In this document: one piece after another, positions 1 to 11,804 of the stretch
How the letters are laid out: each line of letters begins with the position of its first letter
Position numbering within the stretch: position 1 is the first letter of the stretch
From: Zhengitettix transpicula
Taxonomy: Eukaryota; Arthropoda; Insecta; Orthoptera; Tetrigidae
Length of the DNA: 64,000 nucleotides
Direction of reading: 5' to 3'
NCBI GenBank assembly: GCA_037074705.1
Contig: JAYJMR010000018.1
Location: 62,001-126,000, forward strand
Program-made: the position numbers and the translations under genes
The notes under the pieces: generated by a model
Told to the model about the DNA's origin: nothing
The model's input: the letters and a program-made list of their open reading frames with translations, nothing else
Databases searched by the model: none

Positions 1-116
1 CTATTTGTTTCTTAGACAACGTCATTTCTTTTTTGCTCAATTTGACGGAACTCGTGTGTTTACGTGAGGAATTTAATTTTTTTCTCTTACATTTACGTAT
101 CACCCTGCAGCGAGTG

Positions 117-125
117 CAGGTAAGT
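117..125 (+). other. Perfect 5' splice-site-like sequence upstream of U2
   Basis: CAG|GTAAGT, an exact match to the metazoan 5' splice-site consensus, lies about 255 bp upstream of every U2 start on the + strand. No exon or gene is evident around it. It may be coincidence or a site that could bind U1. Confidence 0.3.
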
Positions 126-310
126 GCCGCTAGGTGGGGACGTACTGTAACAATAAAACTGTTGATACATTTCAAATATTTTTATCTTTGAAGCCAATTG
201 TTTCCTTTCCCGCGATATTTAAGCATTCGACGGTTGACCTCACTTTCCGATCAGGATTTCAGGCGTTTCGCGGGGACCGCGTGTTTCGACGTATTGCCGC
301 AGAAACATTT

Positions 311-353
311 AACAATGCTCCCCGTTGATTACAATGGTGTCCGGAATAAAAGA
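311..353 (+). promoter_or_regulatory. Candidate PSEA/PSEB snRNA promoter (unit 1; repeated in every unit)
   Basis: Insect U2 genes use a proximal sequence element near -60 to -40 (PSEA) and a PSEB near -30. In this window those positions hold the GCTCCCCGTTGATTAC region (-60 to -44) and GGAATAAAAG (-33 to -24). The placement is positional. I cannot match it to a known hymenopteran PSEA consensus from sequence alone. The block is the same in every unit except for a C to A change just downstream of it in units 6 and 8. Confidence 0.4.
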
Positions 354-375
354 CCGTCCCGATCGAGGAATCTTT

Positions 376-564
376 ATCGCTTCTCGGCCTTTTGGCTAAG
401 ATCAAAGTGTAGTATCTGTTCTTATCAGCTTAATATCTGATACGTGGTGCATCGCACCACCAGAATATTAAACTCATTTTTGGAAAATGACGGAGTGTTA
501 GGAGCTTGCTCCACATCTGTCACGGGTTGGCCCGGCTTTGCAGTATCGCCGGGATCGGCCCACC
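376..564 (+). ncRNA. U2: U2 snRNA gene, copy 1
   Basis: Spliceosomal U2 snRNA, which pairs with the intron branch point and with U6. The 5' end ATCGCTTCTCGGCC is the canonical U2 start. The branch-point recognition sequence GTAGTA lies at 409-414 (nt 34-39). Stem IIa follows, then a stem IIb hairpin at 444-460 (GTGGTGC/GCACCAC). The Sm site ATTTTTGG is at 476-483, the GGAGC/GCTCC hairpin of stem III comes next, and the 3' terminal stem-loop ends in CCCACC. Length is 189 nt, normal for U2, with the 3' end uncertain by 1-2 nt. The extra A in ATCAAAGTG is the insect form. It should be transcribed by Pol II from an snRNA promoter. Confidence 0.98.
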
Positions 565-580
565 TTATTGAAATTCAAAC

Positions 581-589
581 AAAGAAAGA
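581..589 (+). terminator. snRNA 3' box candidate (unit 1; repeated in every intact unit)
   Basis: AAAGAAAGA starts 17 nt after the U2 3' end and fits the AAARNNAGA core of the snRNA 3' box, which directs Integrator-dependent 3' end formation. It is present at the same offset after each U2. In the three interrupted loci it lies about 5.7 kb from the U2 start, which should uncouple it from normal snRNA 3' processing. Confidence 0.6.
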
Positions 590-866
590 AGTTTAACATT
601 CTGACGTATCAAATATTGAGTTGGAAGGCAGGTAAATTTTGAAATAACTGCGATTTCGCATCCAGTACAGGATTCACCTCTCTCGGCAATCATCTTCTCG
701 CAGGCAGGACCGGGCACCAGCGAGTACAAGTAATTTTCCGGGAGAAGCCGTTGTCCGTGGCCACCAGCTGGACCACGCTCCCTATATATCTTTTGTATTT
801 CGCGAACGTCGTCGTCGCCGCCGCACGCACGCACGCAAGTACGATAGGATAACGCGCCTTTTACGA

Positions 867-885
867 ATATGTATCTGATACATAT
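867..885. repeat. Perfect 19-bp palindrome in the spacer
   Basis: ATATGTATCTGATACATAT is a 9-bp inverted repeat around a single T, present in every unit about 300 bp after U2. It could bind a dimeric protein or be incidental AT-rich sequence. No function can be assigned. Confidence 0.6.
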
Positions 886-1334
886 GTATTCAAAACATCG
901 TACTTTTTTCCGCTCATTTCTTTCGGCTCAAAGGAAGTGTAATTAATATTCGTTGTTGACGGAAACTGCGTAGCTATATTGAAAACAGGGGTTCGTTGCC
1001 GTTAAAGCCTCTTTTAATTCTGTCACTTTCCCATAAATCTATCTCGGTTTTATTATAATTTAGACGTAAAATACCGACGTCTGGATTTCGATATACATTT
1101 ATAAACAATGTATGCAATATACGTTTATTCCACCTAGCAGAGCGCCTCTTGGGCGGCCATCGCAAAACACGACTGCCCGTTGTAATCTACGAACGTCTTC
1201 CTCGCCGCCGCACGCACGCAGCATAGCTGTTGCAAGCGAACATTAGTAAAAACTTACAAATTAATATTCCGCGGATCGAATTATTTTATAATTTTAATTT
1301 CTTCTCAACTAAACTTTCTTTACATGTATATATT

Positions 1335-1428
1335 AAAAAAAATTTTTTTTTTTTTTTTTTTTTTTTTCCCACCATTTTTTTACTTCTATATATATATTTA
1401 AATAAATAAATATATATTTAAAAAATGG
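1335..1428. repeat. Poly(A)/poly(T) tract plus AT-rich hairpin
   Basis: A run of 8 A and 25 T is followed by CCCACCATTTTTT. Its inverted match AAAAAATGGGG closes a hairpin of about 57 nt (1372-1428) with alternating AT and TTTAAATAAATAAA inside. The homopolymer is the only length-variable part of the unit. The region may be a fold-back or a degenerate MITE-like insert, or merely slippage-prone AT sequence. Confidence 0.6.
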
Positions 1429-1956
1429 GGAAAATTTTTAAATGTCGCGTACATGTGAGCGCGTACTGTTTAAAGACAAATATTAACTTTGTTTACAAAG
1501 ACCGCGTAACAATGGAAACGTCAACGTGAAAAAATTGTAACCGTTATCAATTCCACTTAATTCGCACCGAACTCTGACTGTCTATTTGTTTCTTAGACAA
1601 CGTCATTTCTTTTTTGCTCAATTTGACGGAACTCGTGTGTTTACGTGAGGAATTTAATTTTTTTCTCTTACATTTACGTATCACCCTGCAGCGAGTGCAG
1701 GTAAGTGCCGCTAGGTGGGGACGTACTGTAACAATAAAACTGTTGATACATTTCAAATATTTTTATCTTTGAAGCCAATTGTTTCCTTTCCCGCGATATT
1801 TAAGCATTCGACGGTTGACCTCACTTTCCGATCAGGATTTCAGGCGTTTCGCGGGGACCGCGTGTTTCGACGTATTGCCGCAGAAACATTTAACAATGCT
1901 CCCCGTTGATTACAATGGTGTCCGGAATAAAAGACCGTCCCGATCGAGGAATCTTT

Positions 1957-2145
1957 ATCGCTTCTCGGCCTTTTGGCTAAGATCAAAGTGTAGTATCTGT
2001 TCTTATCAGCTTAATATCTGATACGTGGTGCATCGCACCACCAGAATATTAAACTCATTTTTGGAAAATGACGGAGTGTTAGGAGCTTGCTCCACATCTG
2101 TCACGGGTTGGCCCGGCTTTGCAGTATCGCCGGGATCGGCCCACC
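1957..2145 (+). ncRNA. U2: U2 snRNA gene, copy 2
   Basis: Complete 189-nt copy starting 1581 bp after copy 1. No difference from copy 1 seen by eye. Branch-point recognition GTAGTA at nt 34-39, Sm site and terminal stem all intact. Confidence 0.97.
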
Positions 2146-3536
2146 TTATTGAAATTCAAACAAAGAAAGAAGTTTAACATTCTGACGTATCAAATATTGA
2201 GTTGGAAGGCAGGTAAATTTTGAAATAACTGCGATTTCGCATCCAGTACAGGATTCACCTCTCTCGGCAATCATCTTCTCGCAGGCAGGACCGGGCACCA
2301 GCGAGTACAAGTAATTTTCCGGGAGAAGCCGTTGTCCGTGGCCACCAGCTGGACCACGCTCCCTATATATCTTTTGTATTTCGCGAACGTCGTCGTCGCC
2401 GCCGCACGCACGCACGCAAGTACGATAGGATAACGCGCCTTTTACGAATATGTATCTGATACATATGTATTCAAAACATCGTACTTTTTTCCGCTCATTT
2501 CTTTCGGCTCAAAGGAAGTGTAATTAATATTCGTTGTTGACGGAAACTGCGTAGCTATATTGAAAACAGGGGTTCGTTGCCGTTAAAGCCTCTTTTAATT
2601 CTGTCACTTTCCCATAAATCTATCTCGGTTTTATTATAATTTAGACGTAAAATACCGACGTCTGGATTTCGATATACATTTATAAACAATGTATGCAATA
2701 TACGTTTATTCCACCTAGCAGAGCGCCTCTTGGGCGGCCATCGCAAAACACGACTGCCCGTTGTAATCTACGAACGTCTTCCTCGCCGCCGCACGCACGC
2801 AGCATAGCTGTTGCAAGCGAACATTAGTAAAAACTTACAAATTAATATTCCGCGGATCGAATTATTTTATAATTTTAATTTCTTCTCAACTAAACTTTCT
2901 TTACATGTATATATTAAAAAAATTTTTTTTTTTTTTTTTTTTTTTTTCCCACCATTTTTTTACTTCTATATATATATTTAAATAAATAAATATATATTTA
3001 AAAAATGGGGAAAATTTTTAAATGTCGCGTACATGTGAGCGCGTACTGTTTAAAGACAAATATTAACTTTGTTTACAAAGACCGCGTAACAATGGAAACG
3101 TCAACGTGAAAAAATTGTAACCGTTATCAATTCCACTTAATTCGCACCGAACTCTGACTGTCTATTTGTTTCTTAGACAACGTCATTTCTTTTTTGCTCA
3201 ATTTGACGGAACTCGTGTGTTTACGTGAGGAATTTAATTTTTTTCTCTTACATTTACGTATCACCCTGCAGCGAGTGCAGGTAAGTGCCGCTAGGTGGGG
3301 ACGTACTGTAACAATAAAACTGTTGATACATTTCAAATATTTTTATCTTTGAAGCCAATTGTTTCCTTTCCCGCGATATTTAAGCATTCGACGGTTGACC
3401 TCACTTTCCGATCAGGATTTCAGGCGTTTCGCGGGGACCGCGTGTTTCGACGTATTGCCGCAGAAACATTTAACAATGCTCCCCGTTGATTACAATGGTG
3501 TCCGGAATAAAAGACCGTCCCGATCGAGGAATCTTT

Positions 3537-3725
3537 ATCGCTTCTCGGCCTTTTGGCTAAGATCAAAGTGTAGTATCTGTTCTTATCAGCTTAATATCTG
3601 ATACGTGGTGCATCGCACCACCAGAATATTAAACTCATTTTTGGAAAATGACGGAGTGTTAGGAGCTTGCTCCACATCTGTCACGGGTTGGCCCGGCTTT
3701 GCAGTATCGCCGGGATCGGCCCACC
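3537..3725 (+). ncRNA. U2: U2 snRNA gene, copy 3
   Basis: Complete 189-nt copy, 1580 bp after the previous start. No difference from copy 1 seen by eye. Confidence 0.97.
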
Positions 3726-5116
3726 TTATTGAAATTCAAACAAAGAAAGAAGTTTAACATTCTGACGTATCAAATATTGAGTTGGAAGGCAGGTAAATTT
3801 TGAAATAACTGCGATTTCGCATCCAGTACAGGATTCACCTCTCTCGGCAATCATCTTCTCGCAGGCAGGACCGGGCACCAGCGAGTACAAGTAATTTTCC
3901 GGGAGAAGCCGTTGTCCGTGGCCACCAGCTGGACCACGCTCCCTATATATCTTTTGTATTTCGCGAACGTCGTCGTCGCCGCCGCACGCACGCACGCAAG
4001 TACGATAGGATAACGCGCCTTTTACGAATATGTATCTGATACATATGTATTCAAAACATCGTACTTTTTTCCGCTCATTTCTTTCGGCTCAAAGGAAGTG
4101 TAATTAATATTCGTTGTTGACGGAAACTGCGTAGCTATATTGAAAACAGGGGTTCGTTGCCGTTAAAGCCTCTTTTAATTCTGTCACTTTCCCATAAATC
4201 TATCTCGGTTTTATTATAATTTAGACGTAAAATACCGACGTCTGGATTTCGATATACATTTATAAACAATGTATGCAATATACGTTTATTCCACCTAGCA
4301 GAGCGCCTCTTGGGCGGCCATCGCAAAACACGACTGCCCGTTGTAATCTACGAACGTCTTCCTCGCCGCCGCACGCACGCAGCATAGCTGTTGCAAGCGA
4401 ACATTAGTAAAAACTTACAAATTAATATTCCGCGGATCGAATTATTTTATAATTTTAATTTCTTCTCAACTAAACTTTCTTTACATGTATATATTAAAAA
4501 AAATTTTTTTTTTTTTTTTTTTTTTTTCCCACCATTTTTTTACTTCTATATATATATTTAAATAAATAAATATATATTTAAAAAATGGGGAAAATTTTTA
4601 AATGTCGCGTACATGTGAGCGCGTACTGTTTAAAGACAAATATTAACTTTGTTTACAAAGACCGCGTAACAATGGAAACGTCAACGTGAAAAAATTGTAA
4701 CCGTTATCAATTCCACTTAATTCGCACCGAACTCTGACTGTCTATTTGTTTCTTAGACAACGTCATTTCTTTTTTGCTCAATTTGACGGAACTCGTGTGT
4801 TTACGTGAGGAATTTAATTTTTTTCTCTTACATTTACGTATCACCCTGCAGCGAGTGCAGGTAAGTGCCGCTAGGTGGGGACGTACTGTAACAATAAAAC
4901 TGTTGATACATTTCAAATATTTTTATCTTTGAAGCCAATTGTTTCCTTTCCCGCGATATTTAAGCATTCGACGGTTGACCTCACTTTCCGATCAGGATTT
5001 CAGGCGTTTCGCGGGGACCGCGTGTTTCGACGTATTGCCGCAGAAACATTTAACAATGCTCCCCGTTGATTACAATGGTGTCCGGAATAAAAGACCGTCC
5101 CGATCGAGGAATCTTT

Positions 5117-5305
5117 ATCGCTTCTCGGCCTTTTGGCTAAGATCAAAGTGTAGTATCTGTTCTTATCAGCTTAATATCTGATACGTGGTGCATCGCACCA
5201 CCAGAATATTAAACTCATTTTTGGAAAATGACGGAGTGTTAGGAGCTTGCTCCACATCTGTCACGGGTTGGCCCGGCTTTGCAGTATCGCCGGGATCGGC
5301 CCACC
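5117..5305 (+). ncRNA. U2: U2 snRNA gene, copy 4
   Basis: Complete 189-nt copy, 1580 bp after the previous start. No difference from copy 1 seen by eye. Confidence 0.97.
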
Positions 5306-6696
5306 TTATTGAAATTCAAACAAAGAAAGAAGTTTAACATTCTGACGTATCAAATATTGAGTTGGAAGGCAGGTAAATTTTGAAATAACTGCGATTTCGC
5401 ATCCAGTACAGGATTCACCTCTCTCGGCAATCATCTTCTCGCAGGCAGGACCGGGCACCAGCGAGTACAAGTAATTTTCCGGGAGAAGCCGTTGTCCGTG
5501 GCCACCAGCTGGACCACGCTCCCTATATATCTTTTGTATTTCGCGAACGTCGTCGTCGCCGCCGCACGCACGCACGCAAGTACGATAGGATAACGCGCCT
5601 TTTACGAATATGTATCTGATACATATGTATTCAAAACATCGTACTTTTTTCCGCTCATTTCTTTCGGCTCAAAGGAAGTGTAATTAATATTCGTTGTTGA
5701 CGGAAACTGCGTAGCTATATTGAAAACAGGGGTTCGTTGCCGTTAAAGCCTCTTTTAATTCTGTCACTTTCCCATAAATCTATCTCGGTTTTATTATAAT
5801 TTAGACGTAAAATACCGACGTCTGGATTTCGATATACATTTATAAACAATGTATGCAATATACGTTTATTCCACCTAGCAGAGCGCCTCTTGGGCGGCCA
5901 TCGCAAAACACGACTGCCCGTTGTAATCTACGAACGTCTTCCTCGCCGCCGCACGCACGCAGCATAGCTGTTGCAAGCGAACATTAGTAAAAACTTACAA
6001 ATTAATATTCCGCGGATCGAATTATTTTATAATTTTAATTTCTTCTCAACTAAACTTTCTTTACATGTATATATTAAAAAAATTTTTTTTTTTTTTTTTT
6101 TTTTTTTCCCACCATTTTTTTACTTCTATATATATATTTAAATAAATAAATATATATTTAAAAAATGGGGAAAATTTTTAAATGTCGCGTACATGTGAGC
6201 GCGTACTGTTTAAAGACAAATATTAACTTTGTTTACAAAGACCGCGTAACAATGGAAACGTCAACGTGAAAAAATTGTAACCGTTATCAATTCCACTTAA
6301 TTCGCACCGAACTCTGACTGTCTATTTGTTTCTTAGACAACGTCATTTCTTTTTTGCTCAATTTGACGGAACTCGTGTGTTTACGTGAGGAATTTAATTT
6401 TTTTCTCTTACATTTACGTATCACCCTGCAGCGAGTGCAGGTAAGTGCCGCTAGGTGGGGACGTACTGTAACAATAAAACTGTTGATACATTTCAAATAT
6501 TTTTATCTTTGAAGCCAATTGTTTCCTTTCCCGCGATATTTAAGCATTCGACGGTTGACCTCACTTTCCGATCAGGATTTCAGGCGTTTCGCGGGGACCG
6601 CGTGTTTCGACGTATTGCCGCAGAAACATTTAACAATGCTCCCCGTTGATTACAATGGTGTCCGGAATAAAAGACCGTCCCGATCGAGGAATCTTT

Positions 6697-6885
6697 ATCG
6701 CTTCTCGGCCTTTTGGCTAAGATCAAAGTGTAGTATCTGTTCTTATCAGCTTAATATCTGATACGTGGTGCATCGCACCACCAGAATATTAAACTCATTT
6801 TTGGAAAATGACGGAGTGTTAGGAGCTTGCTCCACATCTGTCACGGGTTGGCCCGGCTTTGCAGTATCGCCGGGATCGGCCCACC
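6697..6885 (+). ncRNA. U2: U2 snRNA gene, copy 5
   Basis: Complete 189-nt copy, 1580 bp after the previous start. The spacer that follows carries a private A to T change near 7372. Confidence 0.97.
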
Positions 6886-8277
6886 TTATTGAAATTCAAA
6901 CAAAGAAAGAAGTTTAACATTCTGACGTATCAAATATTGAGTTGGAAGGCAGGTAAATTTTGAAATAACTGCGATTTCGCATCCAGTACAGGATTCACCT
7001 CTCTCGGCAATCATCTTCTCGCAGGCAGGACCGGGCACCAGCGAGTACAAGTAATTTTCCGGGAGAAGCCGTTGTCCGTGGCCACCAGCTGGACCACGCT
7101 CCCTATATATCTTTTGTATTTCGCGAACGTCGTCGTCGCCGCCGCACGCACGCACGCAAGTACGATAGGATAACGCGCCTTTTACGAATATGTATCTGAT
7201 ACATATGTATTCAAAACATCGTACTTTTTTCCGCTCATTTCTTTCGGCTCAAAGGAAGTGTAATTAATATTCGTTGTTGACGGAAACTGCGTAGCTATAT
7301 TGAAAACAGGGGTTCGTTGCCGTTAAAGCCTCTTTTAATTCTGTCACTTTCCCATAAATCTATCTCGGTTTTTTTATAATTTAGACGTAAAATACCGACG
7401 TCTGGATTTCGATATACATTTATAAACAATGTATGCAATATACGTTTATTCCACCTAGCAGAGCGCCTCTTGGGCGGCCATCGCAAAACACGACTGCCCG
7501 TTGTAATCTACGAACGTCTTCCTCGCCGCCGCACGCACGCAGCATAGCTGTTGCAAGCGAACATTAGTAAAAACTTACAAATTAATATTCCGCGGATCGA
7601 ATTATTTTATAATTTTAATTTCTTCTCAACTAAACTTTCTTTACATGTATATATTAAAAAAAATTTTTTTTTTTTTTTTTTTTTTTTTCCCACCATTTTT
7701 TTACTTCTATATATATATTTAAATAAATAAATATATATTTAAAAAATGGGGAAAATTTTTAAATGTCGCGTACATGTGAGCGCGTACTGTTTAAAGACAA
7801 ATATTAACTTTGTTTACAAAGACCGCGTAACAATGGAAACGTCAACGTGAAAAAATTGTAACCGTTATCAATTCCACTTAATTCGCACCGAACTCTGACT
7901 GTCTATTTGTTTCTTAGACAACGTCATTTCTTTTTTGCTCAATTTGACGGAACTCGTGTGTTTACGTGAGGAATTTAATTTTTTTCTCTTACATTTACGT
8001 ATCACCCTGCAGCGAGTGCAGGTAAGTGCCGCTAGGTGGGGACGTACTGTAACAATAAAACTGTTGATACATTTCAAATATTTTTATCTTTGAAGCCAAT
8101 TGTTTCCTTTCCCGCGATATTTAAGCATTCGACGGTTGACCTCACTTTCCGATCAGGATTTCAGGCGTTTCGCGGGGACCGCGTGTTTCGACGTATTGCC
8201 GCAGAAACATTTAACAATGCTCCCCGTTGATTACAATGGTGTCCGGAATAAAAGACAGTCCCGATCGAGGAATCTTT

Positions 8278-8466
8278 ATCGCTTCTCGGCCTTTTGGCTA
8301 AGATCAAAGTGTAGTATCTGTTCTTATCAGCTTAATATCTGATACGTGGTGCATCGCACCACCAGAATATTAAACTCATTTTTGGAAAATGACGGAGTGT
8401 TAGGAGCTTGCTCCACATCTGTCACGGGTTGGCCCGGCTTTGCAGTATCGCCGGGATCGGCCCACC
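8278..8466 (+). ncRNA. U2: U2 snRNA gene, copy 6
   Basis: Complete 189-nt copy, 1581 bp after the previous start. About 22 bp upstream of the gene the sequence reads GACAGTCCC where other units read GACCGTCCC. The same variant recurs in the element-1-bearing unit at 11438. Confidence 0.97.
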
Positions 8467-9856
8467 TTATTGAAATTCAAACAAAGAAAGAAGTTTAACA
8501 TTCTGACGTATCAAATATTGAGTTGGAAGGCAGGTAAATTTTGAAATAACTGCGATTTCGCATCCAGTACAGGATTCACCTCTCTCGGCAATCATCTTCT
8601 CGCAGGCAGGACCGGGCACCAGCGAGTACAAGTAATTTTCCGGGAGAAGCCGTTGTCCGTGGCCACCAGCTGGACCACGCTCCCTATATATCTTTTGTAT
8701 TTCGCGAACGTCGTCGTCGCCGCCGCACGCACGCACGCAAGTACGATAGGATAACGCGCCTTTTACGAATATGTATCTGATACATATGTATTCAAAACAT
8801 CGTACTTTTTTCCGCTCATTTCTTTCGGCTCAAAGGAAGTGTAATTAATATTCGTTGTTGACGGAAACTGCGTAGCTATATTGAAAACAGGGGTTCGTTG
8901 CCGTTAAAGCCTCTTTTAATTCTGTCACTTTCCCATAAATCTATCTCGGTTTTATTATAATTTAGACGTAAAATACCGACGTCTGGATTTCGATATACAT
9001 TTATAAACAATGTATGCAATATACGTTTATTCCACCTAGCAGAGCGCCTCTTGGGCGGCCATCGCAAAACACGACTGCCCGTTGTAATCTACGAACGTCT
9101 TCCTCGCCGCCGCACGCACGCAGCATAGCTGTTGCAAGCGAACATTAGTAAAAACTTACAAATTAATATTCCGCGGATCGAATTATTTTATAATTTTAAT
9201 TTCTTCTCAACTAAACTTTCTTTACATGTATATATTAAAAAAAATTTTTTTTTTTTTTTTTTTTTTTCCCACCATTTTTTTACTTCTATATATATATTTA
9301 AATAAATAAATATATATTTAAAAAATGGGGAAAATTTTTAAATGTCGCGTACATGTGAGCGCGTACTGTTTAAAGACAAATATTAACTTTGTTTACAAAG
9401 ACCGCGTAACAATGGAAACGTCAACGTGAAAAAATTGTAACCGTTATCAATTCCACTTAATTCGCACCGAACTCTGACTGTCTATTTGTTTCTTAGACAA
9501 CGTCATTTCTTTTTTGCTCAATTTGACGGAACTCGTGTGTTTACGTGAGGAATTTAATTTTTTTCTCTTACATTTACGTATCACCCTGCAGCGAGTGCAG
9601 GTAAGTGCCGCTAGGTGGGGACGTACTGTAACAATAAAACTGTTGATACATTTCAAATATTTTTATCTTTGAAGCCAATTGTTTCCTTTCCCGCGATATT
9701 TAAGCATTCGACGGTTGACCTCACTTTCCGATCAGGATTTCAGGCGTTTCGCGGGGACCGCGTGTTTCGACGTATTGCCGCAGAAACATTTAACAATGCT
9801 CCCCGTTGATTACAATGGTGTCCGGAATAAAAGACCGTCCCGATCGAGGAATCTTT

Positions 9857-10045
9857 ATCGCTTCTCGGCCTTTTGGCTAAGATCAAAGTGTAGTATCTGT
9901 TCTTATCAGCTTAATATCTGATACGTGGTGCATCGCACCACCAGAATATTAAACTCATTTTTGGAAAATGACGGAGTGTTAGGAGCTTGCTCCACATCTG
10001 TCACGGGTTGGCCCGGCTTTGCAGTATCGCCGGGATCGGCCCACC
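9857..10045 (+). ncRNA. U2: U2 snRNA gene, copy 7
   Basis: Complete 189-nt copy, 1579 bp after the previous start. It has the common GACCGTCCC upstream form although both neighbouring units have the variant. Confidence 0.97.
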
Positions 10046-11437
10046 TTATTGAAATTCAAACAAAGAAAGAAGTTTAACATTCTGACGTATCAAATATTGA
10101 GTTGGAAGGCAGGTAAATTTTGAAATAACTGCGATTTCGCATCCAGTACAGGATTCACCTCTCTCGGCAATCATCTTCTCGCAGGCAGGACCGGGCACCA
10201 GCGAGTACAAGTAATTTTCCGGGAGAAGCCGTTGTCCGTGGCCACCAGCTGGACCACGCTCCCTATATATCTTTTGTATTTCGCGAACGTCGTCGTCGCC
10301 GCCGCACGCACGCACGCAAGTACGATAGGATAACGCGCCTTTTACGAATATGTATCTGATACATATGTATTCAAAACATCGTACTTTTTTCCGCTCATTT
10401 CTTTCGGCTCAAAGGAAGTGTAATTAATATTCGTTGTTGACGGAAACTGCGTAGCTATATTGAAAACAGGGGTTCGTTGCCGTTAAAGCCTCTTTTAATT
10501 CTGTCACTTTCCCATAAATCTATCTCGGTTTTATTATAATTTAGACGTAAAATACCGACGTCTGGATTTCGATATACATTTATAAACAATGTATGCAATA
10601 TACGTTTATTCCACCTAGCAGAGCGCCTCTTGGGCGGCCATCGCAAAACACGACTGCCCGTTGTAATCTACGAACGTCTTCCTCGCCGCCGCACGCACGC
10701 AGCATAGCTGTTGCAAGCGAACATTAGTAAAAACTTACAAATTAATATTCCGCGGATCGAATTATTTTATAATTTTAATTTCTTCTCAACTAAACTTTCT
10801 TTACATGTATATATTAAAAAAAATTTTTTTTTTTTTTTTTTTTTTTTTCCCACCATTTTTTTACTTCTATATATATATTTAAATAAATAAATATATATTT
10901 AAAAAATGGGGAAAATTTTTAAATGTCGCGTACATGTGAGCGCGTACTGTTTAAAGACAAATATTAACTTTGTTTACAAAGACCGCGTAACAATGGAAAC
11001 GTCAACGTGAAAAAATTGTAACCGTTATCAATTCCACTTAATTCGCACCGAACTCTGACTGTCTATTTGTTTCTTAGACAACGTCATTTCTTTTTTGCTC
11101 AATTTGACGGAACTCGTGTGTTTACGTGAGGAATTTAATTTTTTTCTCTTACATTTACGTATCACCCTGCAGCGAGTGCAGGTAAGTGCCGCTAGGTGGG
11201 GACGTACTGTAACAATAAAACTGTTGATACATTTCAAATATTTTTATCTTTGAAGCCAATTGTTTCCTTTCCCGCGATATTTAAGCATTCGACGGTTGAC
11301 CTCACTTTCCGATCAGGATTTCAGGCGTTTCGCGGGGACCGCGTGTTTCGACGTATTGCCGCAGAAACATTTAACAATGCTCCCCGTTGATTACAATGGT
11401 GTCCGGAATAAAAGACAGTCCCGATCGAGGAATCTTT

Positions 11438-11474
11438 ATCGCTTCTCGGCCTTTTGGCTAAGATCAAAGTGTAG
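11438..11474 (+). pseudogene. U2: U2 snRNA copy 8, 5' fragment (interrupted by element 1)
   Basis: The first 37 nt of U2, ending in GTGTAG. The retrotransposon starts here and splits the branch-point recognition GTAG|TA. The following T (11475) also matches U2, so the breakpoint is ambiguous by one base. Promoter and transcription start are intact, so this fragment could lead a U2-element fusion transcript. The interrupted gene cannot make functional U2. Confidence 0.97.
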
Positions 11475-11538
11475 TTACTTGGTCTTTCCAACTGTTCTGA
11501 ACATTCGTTGTATCTATATCTATCCCTTTTCATTATCC

Positions 11539-11601
11539 GTGACACAAGAGAACACATCTGTCTTATAGACAGTGGCGTACTTGTACGAGCTTGAGTGTCG
11601 C
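11539..11601 (+). ncRNA. Three-way-junction RNA motif, copy A (element 1)
   Basis: The outer 7-bp stem GTGACAC/GTGTCGC (one G-U) encloses two hairpins, TGTCT-TAT-AGACA and CGTAC-TT-GTACG. Fixed joining segments are AAGAGAACAC after the first strand and AGCTTGA before the last. The stem sequence differs from the other five copies while pairing is kept. Family unknown; function not assigned. Confidence 0.75.
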
Positions 11602-11607
11602 ACTTCC

Positions 11608-11675
11608 GCAGCAGGAGAGAACACTTTAACCGTTTTTTCGGTTAACGGCGCTCCTAGAGCGAGCTTAACTGCTGC
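11608..11675 (+). ncRNA. Three-way-junction RNA motif, copy B (element 1)
   Basis: Outer stem GCAGCAG/CTGCTGC, inner hairpins AACCG-loop-CGGTT and CGCTC-CTA-GAGCG, joining segments GAGAGAACAC and AGCTTAA. All three helices have sequences unrelated to copy A, yet the layout and joining segments are the same. Confidence 0.75.
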
Positions 11676-11797
11676 ATTTCCTCCACCTTATTAATCCTCG
11701 CCAAACCTACCAAATTTCATACCCCTACCACCCACCGTTCTTGAATTATCCCGCCCTAAAATCTTACCTCTCACATTCCCCTTATCCAGGCCGGGCC

Positions 11798-11804
11798 ATA
11801 TAAG
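11798..11804 (+). promoter_or_regulatory. TATA-like box in the element 1 leader
   Basis: ATATAAG lies between GGGC and GCCC in a block shared with elements 2 and 3 (CCAGG.CGGG, ATATAA, CCCTGC). It could be an internal core promoter about 325 nt from the 5' end. It could equally be the loop of a short GGGC/GCCC hairpin. An internal start here would omit the three-way-junction pair. Confidence 0.35.

Larger units (their letters stand above)
565..1956. other. Intergenic spacer of the U2 unit (representative of all units)
   Basis: About 1.39 kb with no convincing gene. In order it holds the 3' box, a GC-rich stretch ending in a short GCAC repeat near 822-838, a 19-bp palindrome (867-885), an AT-rich region, a second GCACGCACGC run near 1210, a poly(A)/poly(T) tract with an AT-rich hairpin (1335-1428), a perfect 5' splice-site-like CAGGTAAGT (at 117-125 in unit 1) and the U2 promoter. 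The small open frames are short, have no recognisable domain, recur only because the unit recurs, and overlap one another on both strands. Confidence 0.85.

Noticed and set aside
565..834. Recurring minus-strand open frame of about 89 codons after U2, and similar frames of 60-80 codons in each unit.
   Set aside because: They are overlapping frames in a homogenised non-coding spacer or across U2 itself, with no domains and no codon bias. Repetition of the unit alone explains their recurrence.
856..864. GCCTTTTAC in the spacer matches the invariant U5 snRNA loop 1.
   Set aside because: The flanks do not form the U5 loop stem, and no Sm site or U5 5' end is present. Treated as a chance 9-mer.
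1335..1428. Calling the spacer hairpin a transposon.
   Set aside because: No clear target duplication or terminal motif. The inverted arms are low-complexity AT, so it is listed only as a repeat.
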